A stretch of 42,461 bases of DNA from Clostridia bacterium. GTDB taxonomy: Bacteria; Bacillota; Clostridia; Christensenellales; Aristaeellaceae. This document shows, one piece after another, positions 34,341-42,461 of the stretch; within the stretch, counting starts at the first letter, position 1, and every line of letters starts with the position of its first letter. The stretch is from contig JAFXVR010000040.1 in assembly GCA_017534885.1 (NCBI GenBank), positions 1 through 42,461 on the forward strand, read 5' to 3'. Below the pieces are notes generated by a model. That model did not search any database and was not told the DNA's origin. It saw nothing but the letters and a program-made list of their open reading frames with translations. The translations under genes were made by a program, and so were the position numbers.

Positions 34341-34597
34341 CTCGCCTCCTGTATTTGAGTTCATGGATATACTATTTGGGATGCGTGACGCTCTCCGTAA
34401 CTTTCTTCCTGTGGCCTGCCGGCACTGTCCTTGTCAGCTGCTGCAGACTGGCTGAAGTCCCTTCAACTTCAACCTTCAACCTTCAACCTCCTGCCTTCAA
34501 CTTCCACCCTCCAACCTGCAGCTCACGTATCTGAGCTGACAGCTGAAAGCTAAAAGCTCTTTCATCTTACCACTCCCCCCGCTCCCTGTCAAACCAC

Positions 34598-34626
34598 TTG
34601 CAAAGAACGCCTTCAACCATTATAAT
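34598..34626 (+). promoter_or_regulatory. Promoter of the repetitive secreted protein gene
   Basis: TTGCAA (34598-34603), 17 bp, TATAAT (34621-34626), about 52 bp upstream of the start. Confidence 0.8.
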
Positions 34627-34677
34627 CATATCGAGATAAGCCGCCCTGGCGGCGGCACAGAACGGAGGAGTATTATG

Positions 34678-37600
34678 ATGAAGAAATGGCTGGCGCTGCT
34701 GGCGGCGGTGACGCTGCTGTGTCTGGCGATGGGCGCTTCGGCGGAGACTGTCGACCTGGAGAGCCTGATCCTGGAGATCGAGGAGCAGGCGCTGCTGGAG
34801 GAGTTCAAGGAGGATGACGCCACGGACGCGATCCACGTCAATATGGATATCCGTCTGGGCCAGCAGTTTTACACCGGGCAGTCCGTGGACACGCCCGCCT
34901 CTGTCCGGATTGAAAACTATGACGCCCTGAAGGAGGCGCTGGGGGGCGAGCCGGTCTACCATGAGCCGGAAGACCAGGGGCGGCTGGGCCTGTCCTTCGC
35001 GCCCAGCGGCGACGGCAGCATGGCCTGGATTCTCCTGACCGTGGACGGCAGCGATGAGTACGAGAGCCTGCCCACAGACACGGCCGGCGCTTACAGCCTG
35101 GCCGGCTCGGTGACCTGGGGAGATCTGGAGGCGGAGATCGCCTTCCCCTTCACCGTGACGAAGGTCGATCCCCCGCTGGAGGGCATGGCGGGGATTGCCG
35201 ACCTTTACACGGCGGAGGTGAACGAGCCCGTCGTCATCCGGGCTGAGACCGATCCGGCGGGCTGGAGCTTCGAGGGCCTCACGCCTCAGCTGAGCCTCAC
35301 CCTGAAGGATCAGAACGGCTCTGGTACGCTGACCCTCACCCGGGACAGCGCCATGCAGGTGAGCTGCAGCGCCGATCAGACAGGCGTCTACGCGCTGGAG
35401 GCTGAGGTGAGCGTGCGGGACGGGAACGGACGGCTGGTCTACAGCTTCAGCAGGCCCACCCGCGTCATCGTCGGCGACTATGAAGCCCCGACCGAAGTTG
35501 ATATCACCTGGAACCCGCAGTACACCGACTGGTATGTGGGCCAGATGGCGAGCAGCATGGTCGGCGCCCTGCGGATTGACAATTACAGCGAGCTCCGGGC
35601 GGCGTACGGCGAGGATTTCTGGTTTGACACCCCCCGGGTGAACGGGCTGAGCCTGCGGTTCGAGTACGATTACGACGACCCGGCCGGCGGCCTGTATGTG
35701 GTCTCCCTGAGCGGGGAAAACGGAGAATGGGAGACTGTTCCCGAGTCCGCCTTAGGCGAGAATGTGCTGAAGACGACCATCACCTGTGGCGATGCCGCCG
35801 GAGAAATGACGACCAGGGTGAATGTCACCCGGTGGACCGGGCCGGTGCTGGAGGGCATTGAGGTCGAGCCCTACTTCAAGGCACAGGTGAACGAGCGCCA
35901 CCAGGTGATCGCAAAGCCCATCCCGGCAGACTGGGCCTGCGAAGGCTATGATCTCCGTTATTTTATCGCCGCCGATGGCGAGGAATTCTTTGATGCGGTG
36001 GATATTCTCAGCGAAAGCGGCGCCCTGCCGGAGCTGGCCTTCAAACAGGAAGGCGTCTATCCCTTCGACGTCTGCATATACGTGCGCGAGAAGACCACCG
36101 GCAGAATGCTGTTCGTGAAGTCCGGCAGGACCGGCGCCTACATCGGCGATGTGGAGACCCCGGACAACGTGACGGCCATCTGCCTGGACAAGGAATCGCT
36201 GGACGTGGAGCTGTACCCGGGCATGTCCGATTACCTGGGCGAGGTGCAGATCATCAACTATGAGACCCTGGTCAGCGCCTTTGGCGGCGCGCCGACCATC
36301 ACCAGCTCGGTATCCGGGCGGCTGAGCATGCGGGCCTACCTGTGGGGCAGCAGCCCGAGCATCTACCTGCTGGTGGACGGGGCGCGCGGGGGGAAGGTTC
36401 CGGAGGACGTGATCGGAGAATACCAGCTCACCCTGACCTTCACCTGGGGCGATCTCACCGCCGAGCTGCCCGTCAGATTGAAGATCAAACCGTTTGAAGG
36501 CCCCGCACTGGTGGGCATTTCCGGGCTGCCAGACTACTTTGCCGCCGAGGTGGGCGCCAGGCCGTACCGGCTGACCATCCGCCCCGATCCGGAGGACTGG
36601 GCCTGGGAGGGCCTGACCCTGACGAGCGATCTTTTCCTGTATGACGAGGCGTGGCAGTACGCGGAAACCTACCGCTATGACGACTCGCTGGACATAGGCA
36701 TCCATTTCAGCAAGGAAGGCCTGTTCCAGTTCGACGTGGTGCTCTCCGCCGTGGACGACACGGGGAAGACGGTATTTCAGGTGAGCAAGGAAGTGCTGGC
36801 CTGCATCGGCGATACGGGCACGCCCGAGAGTACGGACCGGCTGCTGCTTACGGGCAACGGCGCCCTGACCGCCCGGAGCTATGCCGGCTGCCCCTCGGTG
36901 TACATCGGCTCGACCAGAATCCTCAACTATGACGCGCTGGCCAACGCCTTAGGCGGCAAGCCCACCGTCACCAGCACCCCGGACGAGGCGGGCTGCCCGC
37001 TGACCATCAGCGGCGAATTGTGGGGGGACACCCTGCGCTTCCGGCTGACGGTCAACGGCGATCCCGACCAGCTGATCCCGGAGAGCTGCGCCGGCACGCA
37101 CCGGTTCACCGCCGCGGTGAAGTGGGGCAGCCTGTCCACTGATCTCACCGCAACGGTCAGCATCCTGTCCTATGACGGGCCTGAGCTGACCGGCGTGACC
37201 GGCGCGCCGGAGACCTATACCGCAGGGGTGGATGAGTGGGAAGCCTTTACGCTGAAGCCCGTGCCTGAGGACTGGAGCTGCCAGGGCTACCGGCTGTTGG
37301 TCGAATTCAACGCGGATCAGGAGACCTGGGAAGTCATGCGCATCAACAGCAGCGAGCTGAGTGTGAACATCGCTTTCTCCAGGGCGGGTGTCTATACGTT
37401 TGACCTGGGCCTGTGCGTGGTGGACAGCGATTACTATGAGGTCCGCCGGGTCACCCAAAAGGTCACCGCCCGCATCGGCGCGGAAGGGGATGCCCTGGCC
37501 ATCACCGAGACCAACGCCGTCTCCCGGGTCAGCGAGGACGCGCGCACCATCTACATCGCCAAGCCGACCATCACCGGCGGCACCGCGCCCTATCAGATCG

Positions 37601-38355
37601 CCTACAACTGCTATGACGACCAGGGCAACGCGGTCAACTATTACTATTCCGACGCCGCGGAAACCGCCATGACCCCCGGCGCGGACGGCCGCTACAACGT
37701 GTATGTGGTGGTCACCGACGCCGCGGGCGCCGCCGCCCAGGTGGACACCGGCTGGGTGACCCTGGATGGCTACGCGGACGACACCGGCGAGCTGCGCATT
37801 GAGGAGGAGGCCGCGCCTTACACCCTCAGCGAGGACGGCAAAACCATCTTCCTGAGCAGGCCCACCATCCGCGGCGGCACCAAGCCCTATCAGGTGGCCT
37901 ACAACTGCTACAGCCACCTGGGCGAGGCCGTGAACTACTACTATTCCGACGACGCCGCCACCGCCATGACCCCCGGGCACAACGGCCGCTACAACGTGTA
38001 CGTGGTGGTCACCGACGCCGCGGGCGCTTCTGCCCAGGTGGACACCGGCTGGCTGGATCTCCAGGGCTATGCGGACGGCCCCCTGGCCGTGGCCGAGGAG
38101 ATCCCCGTGTTTGAGCTGAGCGCGGACGGGAAGAGCATTTACATCAACCGCCCCACCGCCAGCGGCGGCACAGGCATCTACACCTTCGCCTACAACTGCT
38201 ACGACGAGGACAGCAACCCCGTCAACTACTACTACTCCGGCGACTGGCGCACCGCCATGACCCCCGGCTACGCCGGCAGGTTCTGCGTGTTTGTGGTGAT
38301 AAGCGACGGCAATGAGAGCGTCACCATCAATACAGGCTGGGTGGATCTGGAATGA
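34678..38355 (+). CDS. Large repetitive secreted protein
   Basis: A 1225-residue protein with a signal peptide (MKKWLALLAAVTLLCLAMGASA). Four modules of about 220 residues follow, up to roughly 940. They share I.NY..L..A.GG.P, an S/T-V-TWGDL line, a PEDW.(C/W)EG pattern, a G.Y.FD line and a closing IGD. After these come three repeats of about 90 residues with FAYNCYD...VNYYYS and GRYNVYVVVTDAAG, which look like beta-sandwich (PKD-like) domains. No LPxTG, lipobox or membrane anchor is seen. Probably a surface or secreted binding or adhesion protein; function unknown. GGAGGAG lies 7 nt before ATG 34678; ATG 34675 is an alternative. Confidence 0.85.
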   Translation: MKKWLALLAAVTLLCLAMGASAETVDLESLILEIEEQALLEEFKEDDATDAIHVNMDIRLGQQFYTGQSVDTPASVRIENYDALKEALGGEPVYHEPEDQGRLGLSFAPSGDGSMAWILLTVDGSDEYESLPTDTAGAYSLAGSVTWGDLEAEIAFPFTVTKVDPPLEGMAGIADLYTAEVNEPVVIRAETDPAGWSFEGLTPQLSLTLKDQNGSGTLTLTRDSAMQVSCSADQTGVYALEAEVSVRDGNGRLVYSFSRPTRVIVGDYEAPTEVDITWNPQYTDWYVGQMASSMVGALRIDNYSELRAAYGEDFWFDTPRVNGLSLRFEYDYDDPAGGLYVVSLSGENGEWETVPESALGENVLKTTITCGDAAGEMTTRVNVTRWTGPVLEGIEVEPYFKAQVNERHQVIAKPIPADWACEGYDLRYFIAADGEEFFDAVDILSESGALPELAFKQEGVYPFDVCIYVREKTTGRMLFVKSGRTGAYIGDVETPDNVTAICLDKESLDVELYPGMSDYLGEVQIINYETLVSAFGGAPTITSSVSGRLSMRAYLWGSSPSIYLLVDGARGGKVPEDVIGEYQLTLTFTWGDLTAELPVRLKIKPFEGPALVGISGLPDYFAAEVGARPYRLTIRPDPEDWAWEGLTLTSDLFLYDEAWQYAETYRYDDSLDIGIHFSKEGLFQFDVVLSAVDDTGKTVFQVSKEVLACIGDTGTPESTDRLLLTGNGALTARSYAGCPSVYIGSTRILNYDALANALGGKPTVTSTPDEAGCPLTISGELWGDTLRFRLTVNGDPDQLIPESCAGTHRFTAAVKWGSLSTDLTATVSILSYDGPELTGVTGAPETYTAGVDEWEAFTLKPVPEDWSCQGYRLLVEFNADQETWEVMRINSSELSVNIAFSRAGVYTFDLGLCVVDSDYYEVRRVTQKVTARIGAEGDALAITETNAVSRVSEDARTIYIAKPTITGGTAPYQIAYNCYDDQGNAVNYYYSDAAETAMTPGADGRYNVYVVVTDAAGAAAQVDTGWVTLDGYADDTGELRIEEEAAPYTLSEDGKTIFLSRPTIRGGTKPYQVAYNCYSHLGEAVNYYYSDDAATAMTPGHNGRYNVYVVVTDAAGASAQVDTGWLDLQGYADGPLAVAEEIPVFELSADGKSIYINRPTASGGTGIYTFAYNCYDEDSNPVNYYYSGDWRTAMTPGYAGRFCVFVVISDGNESVTINTGWVDLE

Positions 38356-38388
38356 GCTCTTAGCTCTTGGCTTTCAGCCCGGCAGGAA

Positions 38389-38428
38389 CTCCTCCTTCTT
38401 CCGGTATCCGGAGGAAGGGGGAGCTTTT
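38389..38428 (+). terminator. Terminator of the repetitive secreted protein gene
   Basis: A 16-bp stem with two G-T pairs (CTCCTCCTTCTTCCGG against CCGGAGGAAGGGGGAG), TAT loop, then CTTTTC. Confidence 0.75.
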
Positions 38429-38465
38429 CACTGGCACTTGTTTTGGATGCTTCATTCCGGGGGAG

Positions 38466-38530
38466 GGGTTTCGCGCCTGCGGGCGCGACCAGAGGGCTTT
38501 GCGATCGCCCCCTGGACTCCTTCGCGCCCC
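38466..38530. repeat. GC-rich hairpin repeat upstream of the str operon
   Basis: GCGCCTGCGGGCGCGACC, then GAGGGCTTTGCGATCGCCCCC. Same family as 13858-13948 and 19131-19195. Confidence 0.6.
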
Positions 38531-38611
38531 GCCGCAGCGGGGGAAGGGGGCCGGGGGGATGGGGGTCCCTCTGCAGGCCGCGCAAATTCCCCAAAAACTC
38601 CAAAAAAAGAT

Positions 38612-38640
38612 TTGACAAGCAGAACGGTCTTTGATAGAAT
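38612..38640 (+). promoter_or_regulatory. Promoter of the str operon
   Basis: TTGACA (38612-38617), 17-bp spacer, TAGAAT (38635-38640). About 75 bp of leader lie before the first gene, with a GTGCG/CGCAC hairpin just before the AAAGGAGG site. Confidence 0.88.
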
Positions 38641-38715
38641 AGCAAGGCAATCGCTGCACGGGATTCGTGCGCCTGTTTTTAAGGTGCGCTTACCCGCACG
38701 AAAGGAGGATGCCGC

Positions 38716-38958
38716 ATGGAGCTGCTCAAGGCCAGCGAAAAGAAGGTGGTGGGCACCAGGCAGGTGCTCCGGGCGCTCAAGAGCGGCGGCCTCCAACGTG
38801 TGTATGTGGCGGACGACGCGGACACCTTCCTGTTCCAGCAGGTGATCCGGGCGGCTGAGGCCGCGCGGGTGCCGGCGGTGCGGGTGGCGTCCATGAAGGA
38901 GCTGGGCCAGGCCTGCGGGGTGGAAGTTGCTGCCGCCGCTGCGGGCATTCCGGTCTGA
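38716..38958 (+). CDS. L7Ae/YbxF-like ribosomal protein
   Basis: An 80-residue kink-turn RNA-binding protein of the L7Ae/L30e type, with the pattern GTRQVLRALKSG near the N-terminus, VYVADDAD and, towards the end, MKELGQACGVEVAAAA, which matches the family signature. In Firmicutes this gene commonly precedes rpsL in the str operon (YbxF). It binds kink-turn RNA and associates with ribosomes. It follows AAAGGAGG. Unlike the usual order, rpoB/rpoC are not next to it. Confidence 0.9.
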   Translation: MELLKASEKKVVGTRQVLRALKSGGLQRVYVADDADTFLFQQVIRAAEAARVPAVRVASMKELGQACGVEVAAAAAGIPV

Positions 38959-39031
38959 TCCTTCCTTACTTTCTGCCTGCAAGTTTCCGAGGGTTGCGGA
39001 AAATTGTGGAACATAATTTGGAGGTGCTTCC

Positions 39032-39406
39032 ATGCCCACGATCAACCAATTGATCCGCAAGGGACGGGAAAAGACGGCCAACAAGTCGACGGCTCCTATT
39101 CTGCAGGGCTGCCCGCAGAAGCGCGGCGTGTGCCTGAGCGTGAAGACGACCACGCCCAAGAAGCCCAATTCCGCCCTTCGCAAAATCGCCCGTATCCGCC
39201 TGACCAACTCCATCGAGGGTACCTGCTACATTCCCGGTGAGGGACACAATCTGCAGGAACACTCCGTGGTGCTGATCCGCGGCGGCCGTGTGCGCGACCT
39301 GCCTGGCGTCCGCTACCACATCATCCGCGGCGCCCTGGACACCGCTGGCGTGGCCAAGCGGATGCAGGCCCGCTCCCGCTACGGCGCGAAGAGGCCGAAG
39401 AAGTAA
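39032..39406 (+). CDS. rpsL: 30S ribosomal protein S12
   Basis: A 124-residue S12 protein with the full family pattern: [13 protein letters not shown] (Lys43 and Lys44), [12 protein letters not shown] and LPGVRYH. Decodes at the A site and monitors codon-anticodon pairing. Position 88 is Arg (codon CGC at 39293-39295, context GGRVRDLPG), where the bacterial consensus is Lys. Substitution at Lys88 to Arg is a known streptomycin-resistance change in Escherichia coli and Mycobacterium tuberculosis. Lys43 is unchanged. GGAGGTG precedes the ATG. It is 73 bp after the L7Ae-like gene. Confidence 0.98.
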   Translation: MPTINQLIRKGREKTANKSTAPILQGCPQKRGVCLSVKTTTPKKPNSALRKIARIRLTNSIEGTCYIPGEGHNLQEHSVVLIRGGRVRDLPGVRYHIIRGALDTAGVAKRMQARSRYGAKRPKK

Positions 39407-39678
39407 GACCGCTGAAGGACTGAACGCCGCCCAATCGGCCGGCAGAACGCCGCCTTCCCGTTTTTCCGCTCCCTGGAACCGGAGCGGGAGGACAGATGGC
39501 TGAGCGCGCCGGCTGCCCGCGCAATCCGGCGCGGCCCCGCTCGATGCTGAAGGGCGGGGAAAGGGAGCAGTCGTTTCGCGGCCCATACCCCGGCTCCACG
39601 CGGCCGCTGACTGACCCGTCAGATGCCGCCATCCGCCGATGCTTCGGCTCAATGCAACAAGTAACAGGAGGGAATACT
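39407..39678 (+). other. Leader before rpsG
   Basis: 272 bp without a credible gene. It contains a CCGCTCC/GGAGCGG hairpin (near 39467-39490) and GC-rich segments. S7 regulates the str operon in some bacteria by binding its message, so a regulatory leader is possible but not shown. The rpsG frame is open upstream to 39496, but the AGGAGG site supports the start at 39679. Confidence 0.35.
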
Positions 39679-40149
39679 ATGCCCCGTCGCGGATTTATCC
39701 CGAAGCGCGAGGTGCTGCCGGATCCCGTATACGGCAATACTGTCGTGACCAAGCTCATCAACCAGATCATGCTCGACGGCAAGCGCGGCATTGCCCAGAG
39801 CGTGTGCTATACCGCCTTTGAAACCGTGGCCCAGAAGACCGGCAAGGATGCCAACGAAGTCTTCAAGACCGCCCTGGAGAACGTGGCTCCCTCCCTGGAG
39901 GTCAAGGCCCGCCGTGTGGGCGGCGCCACCTATCAGGTGCCTATGGAGATCCGTCCCGAGCGCCGTCAGACCCTGGCGCTGCGCTGGATCGTGGACTTCG
40001 CCCGCAAGCGCGGCGAGAAGACCATGGCCGAGCGCCTGGCCGGCGAGCTGATGGACGCCATGAACAACACCGGCGCCGCGGTGAAGCGCAAGGAAGAGAT
40101 GCACCGCATGGCCGAGGCCAACAAGGCTTTCGCGCACTATCGCTGGTGA
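39679..40149 (+). CDS. rpsG: 30S ribosomal protein S7
   Basis: A 156-residue S7: [59 protein letters not shown] and a C-terminal AFAHYRW. It binds the 3' domain of 16S rRNA and starts assembly of the 30S head. Length is normal. The ATG at 39679 has AGGAGGG 8 nt upstream. Second gene after rpsL; 122 bp before fusA. Confidence 0.98.
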   Translation: MPRRGFIPKREVLPDPVYGNTVVTKLINQIMLDGKRGIAQSVCYTAFETVAQKTGKDANEVFKTALENVAPSLEVKARRVGGATYQVPMEIRPERRQTLALRWIVDFARKRGEKTMAERLAGELMDAMNNTGAAVKRKEEMHRMAEANKAFAHYRW

Positions 40150-40271
40150 GGGTTCGCGTGCCCTGCTGAGCGGCTGTTCCATTCTGTTCCGCACCCCCCG
40201 CCCGGCCGGCGGGAACCGCGGAAGGATCAGCGCTGCCAGGCCGCTTCAACCCGAAAGGAGCAACAGCTTTT

Positions 40272-42383
40272 ATGCCCAGAAGTCATCCCCTGGAGCAGGT
40301 GCGCAACATCGGCATCATGGCGCATATTGACGCCGGCAAGACGACGACGACCGAGCGCATCCTCTTCTATACCGGCCGGACGCACCGCATCGGCGAGGTG
40401 CACGACGGCGCGGCCACCATGGACTGGATGGTTCAGGAGCAGGAGCGCGGCATCACCATTACCTCCGCCGCCACCACCTGCATCTGGCACGATCCCCGCG
40501 ACCCCGAGAACCCCGACAAGCAGTACCGCATCAACATCATCGACACCCCCGGCCACGTGGACTTCACGGTGGAGGTGGAGCGCTCCCTGCGCGTGCTCGA
40601 TGGCGCGGTCTGCGTTTTCGCGGCCAAGGGCGGCGTGGAGCCTCAGTCCGAGACGGTGTGGAAACAGGCCCAGACCTACCATGTGCCCTGCATGGCCTAC
40701 GTCAACAAGATGGACATCACCGGTGCCGACTTCTTCCTCTGCATTGACATGATGAAGGAGCGCCTGGGGTCCAACGCGGTGGCCATTCAGCTGCCCATCG
40801 GCAAGGAAGCCAGCTTCCGCGGCATCGTGGATCTGATCCGGATGCGCGCTGAAGTCTACTACGACGACATCGGCAAGGACGTGCGCGACGAGCCCATTCC
40901 CGCCGACATGGCGGATATGGCGAAGAAGTATCACGACATCCTGATCGAGAAGGTCTCCGAGGTGGACGACGCACTGATGGAGAAGTACCTCGCGGGCGAA
41001 GAGCCCACCGAGGACGAGGTGCGCGCCGCGATCCGCAAGGCGACCATCAGCTGCGAGATGAACCCGGTGATGTGCGGTACCTCCTACCGCAACAAGGGCG
41101 TGCAGATGCTGCTGGACAACATCATCGACTACATGCCCTCCCCGCTGGACATCCCCGCCATCAAGGGTACGGCCGTGGACGATCCCGAGCAGGAGATGGA
41201 GCGCCATCCCTCCGATGACGAGCCCTTCTCCGCCCTGGCCTTCAAGATCATGACCGATCCCTTCGTGGGCAGGCTGGCCTTCGCCCGGGTCTATTCCGGC
41301 AAGATTGCCTCCGGATCCTACGTGATGAATTCCACCAAGCAGAAGCGCGAGCGCATCAGCCGCATTATGCTGATGCACGCGAATCACCGGGAGGAGATCG
41401 AGGAGCTCTTCACGGGCGAAATCGCCGGCATCGTGGGTCTGAAGGACACCACCACCGGCGACACCCTCTGCGACGAGAACCACCAGATCATCCTCGAATC
41501 CATGATCTTCCCCGATCCCGTGATCGAGGTGGCCATCGAGCCCAAGACCCGCGCGGGCCAGGATAAGATGACCCTCGCCCTGCTGAAGCTGGCGGAGGAA
41601 GATCCCACCTTCAAGACCTACACCAACCACGAGACCGGCCAGACCATCATCGCCGGCATGGGCGAGCTCCACCTGGAAATCATTGTGGACCGCCTGCTGC
41701 GCGAGTTCAAGGTGGAGGCCACCGTGGGCCGGCCCCAGGTCACCTACAAGGAGACCATCCGCAAGGCGGCCAAGGCCGAGGGGCGCTTCGTGCGCCAGAC
41801 CGGCGGCCACGGCCAGTACGGCCACTGCTGGATCGAGATCGAACCCACCGCGCCCGGCGAGCCTTACACCTTCGAGAACAGGACCGTCGGCGGCTCCATC
41901 CCCAAGGAGTTCATCGCACCCATCGACGAGGGCATCCGGGAAGCGGCCAAGGGCGGCTACCTGTCTGGCTTCGAGGTGGTGGGCTTCAAGGCCAATGTGT
42001 ACGATGGCTCCTACCACGATGTGGACTCCTCCGAGGCAGCTTACAAGATCGCCGGCTCCATGGCCTTCAAGGCCGCGATGGCCAAGGCGGATCCCTGCCT
42101 GATGGAACCCGTGATGAAGGTGGAGATCATCGTGCCCGACCAGTACCTTGGCGATGTGCTGGGCAATGTGTCCAGCCGCCGGGGCCGGGTGGAAGGCACC
42201 GAAGTGCGCGGCGCGGATCAGATCATCCACTGCGTGGTGCCCCTGAGCGAGATGTTCGGCTACACCACCGACCTGCGCTCCCGCACCCAGGGCCGAGGCA
42301 TGTTCACCATGCAGTTTGACCACTACGAGGAAGTGCCCAAGTCCGTGTCTGAAAAGATCATGGGCGAGCACAGACGAGGCTGA
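40272..42383 (+). CDS. fusA: Elongation factor G
   Basis: A 703-residue translational GTPase that moves tRNAs and mRNA after peptide transfer. G1 [10 protein letters not shown]2 [12 protein letters not shown]3 DTPGHVDF and G4 NKMD are present, along with the later domains ([11 protein letters not shown] and GGSIPKEF). A short insert [13 protein letters not shown] lies before G3 where E. coli has fewer residues. The site AAAGGAG is 11 nt before the ATG, longer than usual. It lies between rpsG and tuf in the str operon. Confidence 0.98.
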   Translation: MPRSHPLEQVRNIGIMAHIDAGKTTTTERILFYTGRTHRIGEVHDGAATMDWMVQEQERGITITSAATTCIWHDPRDPENPDKQYRINIIDTPGHVDFTVEVERSLRVLDGAVCVFAAKGGVEPQSETVWKQAQTYHVPCMAYVNKMDITGADFFLCIDMMKERLGSNAVAIQLPIGKEASFRGIVDLIRMRAEVYYDDIGKDVRDEPIPADMADMAKKYHDILIEKVSEVDDALMEKYLAGEEPTEDEVRAAIRKATISCEMNPVMCGTSYRNKGVQMLLDNIIDYMPSPLDIPAIKGTAVDDPEQEMERHPSDDEPFSALAFKIMTDPFVGRLAFARVYSGKIASGSYVMNSTKQKRERISRIMLMHANHREEIEELFTGEIAGIVGLKDTTTGDTLCDENHQIILESMIFPDPVIEVAIEPKTRAGQDKMTLALLKLAEEDPTFKTYTNHETGQTIIAGMGELHLEIIVDRLLREFKVEATVGRPQVTYKETIRKAAKAEGRFVRQTGGHGQYGHCWIEIEPTAPGEPYTFENRTVGGSIPKEFIAPIDEGIREAAKGGYLSGFEVVGFKANVYDGSYHDVDSSEAAYKIAGSMAFKAAMAKADPCLMEPVMKVEIIVPDQYLGDVLGNVSSRRGRVEGTEVRGADQIIHCVVPLSEMFGYTTDLRSRTQGRGMFTMQFDHYEEVPKSVSEKIMGEHRRG

Positions 42384-42407
42384 AAGAATAATTGGGAGGA
42401 ATAACCC

Positions 42408-42461
42408 ATGGCCAAGGAGCATTACAACAGAACAAAGCCCCACGTCAACATCGGCACCATC
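42408..42461 (+). CDS. tuf: Elongation factor Tu, N-terminal part (cut by the window edge)
   Basis: The first 18 codons of EF-Tu (MAKEHYNRTKPHVNIGTI), 24 bp after fusA, with GGGAGGA 7 nt upstream. The gene runs beyond the right edge. It would bring aminoacyl-tRNA to the ribosome as the last str operon gene. Confidence 0.93.
   Translation, partial: MAKEHYNRTKPHVNIGTI

Larger units (their letters stand above)
33968..34677. other. Repeat-filled gap between the GNAT gene and the repetitive secreted protein
   Basis: 710 bp with no gene. It holds GGCTGTCAGCCGTTAGCC words (33985-34010), double-hairpin copy 5 (34067-34209), a piece of the long block (34257-34340), CTTCAACCTTCAACC words (34460-34520), AGCTGACAGCTGAAAGC words (34530-34558) and the promoter at 34598-34626. 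Confidence 0.7.
38356..38715. other. Gap before the str operon
   Basis: 360 bp. It begins with GCTCTTAGCTCTTGGC words, then a terminator (38389-38428), a GC-rich hairpin repeat (38466-38530), a double-hairpin arm remnant (38528-38568) and the str promoter (38612-38640). A leader with small hairpins follows to 38715. No gene seen. Confidence 0.65.

Noticed and set aside
39496..39678. N-terminal extension of S7
   Set aside because: S7 starts with MPRRG at the AGGAGGG site; the extension has no conserved S7 sequence.
40227..42443. 738-residue minus-strand frame over fusA
   Set aside because: Antisense to a certain EF-G gene; His/Gly-rich composition typical of shadow frames.

Overview
The window looks like chromosomal DNA of a high-GC, uncultured (probably gut) Clostridia-type Firmicute. 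The clues are strong AGGAGG-type ribosome binding sites, TTG and GTG starts, a T-box leader on thrS, a Firmicute-consensus parS site, an L7Ae/YbxF-like gene opening the str operon, and SPP1-like and XhlA-like phage proteins. No taxon was confirmed; this is inference from gene content.

Layout: (1) 1-4827, maf-mreB-mreC-mreD on the minus strand, with a 0.6-kb repeat block splitting mreB from mreC. (2) 5183-17412, a plus-strand phage-like particle locus: scaffold, capsid, head-tail connectors, Dit, tail-associated protein, a tail fibre-like phosphoesterase, NlpC/P60 endolysin, XhlA-like and holin-like proteins, and the portal gene at the far right. No terminase, tape measure, integrase or repressor is present. 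A minus-strand LRR (BspA-like) gene with its own promoter and 79-bp inverted repeats sits inside the lysis module. (3) 17662-29248, minus-strand housekeeping genes: hom and thrS (T-box leader, consensus promoter), polA, and a two-gene amino-acid ABC transporter with unusual fusions; a parS site lies beyond the hom terminator. (4) 29370-38428, a K+-dependent-type membrane pyrophosphatase, a PRPP-motif phosphoribosyltransferase-like protein, a lipoprotein, a GNAT protein and a 1225-residue repetitive secreted protein. (5) 38612-42461, the str operon (L7Ae-like, rpsL, rpsG, fusA, start of tuf) with its own promoter.

The intergenic DNA is the most unusual part. A 115-119-bp palindromic element with imperfect terminal inverted repeats occurs three times in the same orientation, each copy between 7-12-bp direct repeats; this looks like a MITE with target-site duplications. 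A family of hairpins with a conserved GGGGG/CCCCC base and variable tips recurs many times, and several differences between copies are paired changes that keep the stem. Low-complexity word blocks (AGCTGTTAGC, GAGGAGT, GGTTGAAGG, CAGTATTC-like) recur in a consistent order going outward from gene boundaries. Two tandem arrays (about 37 and 50 bp units) carry a shared core.

The best candidate for something undescribed is the particle locus together with its repeats. Two direct MITE copies bracket it, and joining the ends there would put portal upstream of scaffold and capsid, the usual phage order. The place where a tape-measure gene is expected holds a 0.76-kb repeat block. It may be a decayed, permuted prophage or a domesticated particle; the sequence alone does not decide.
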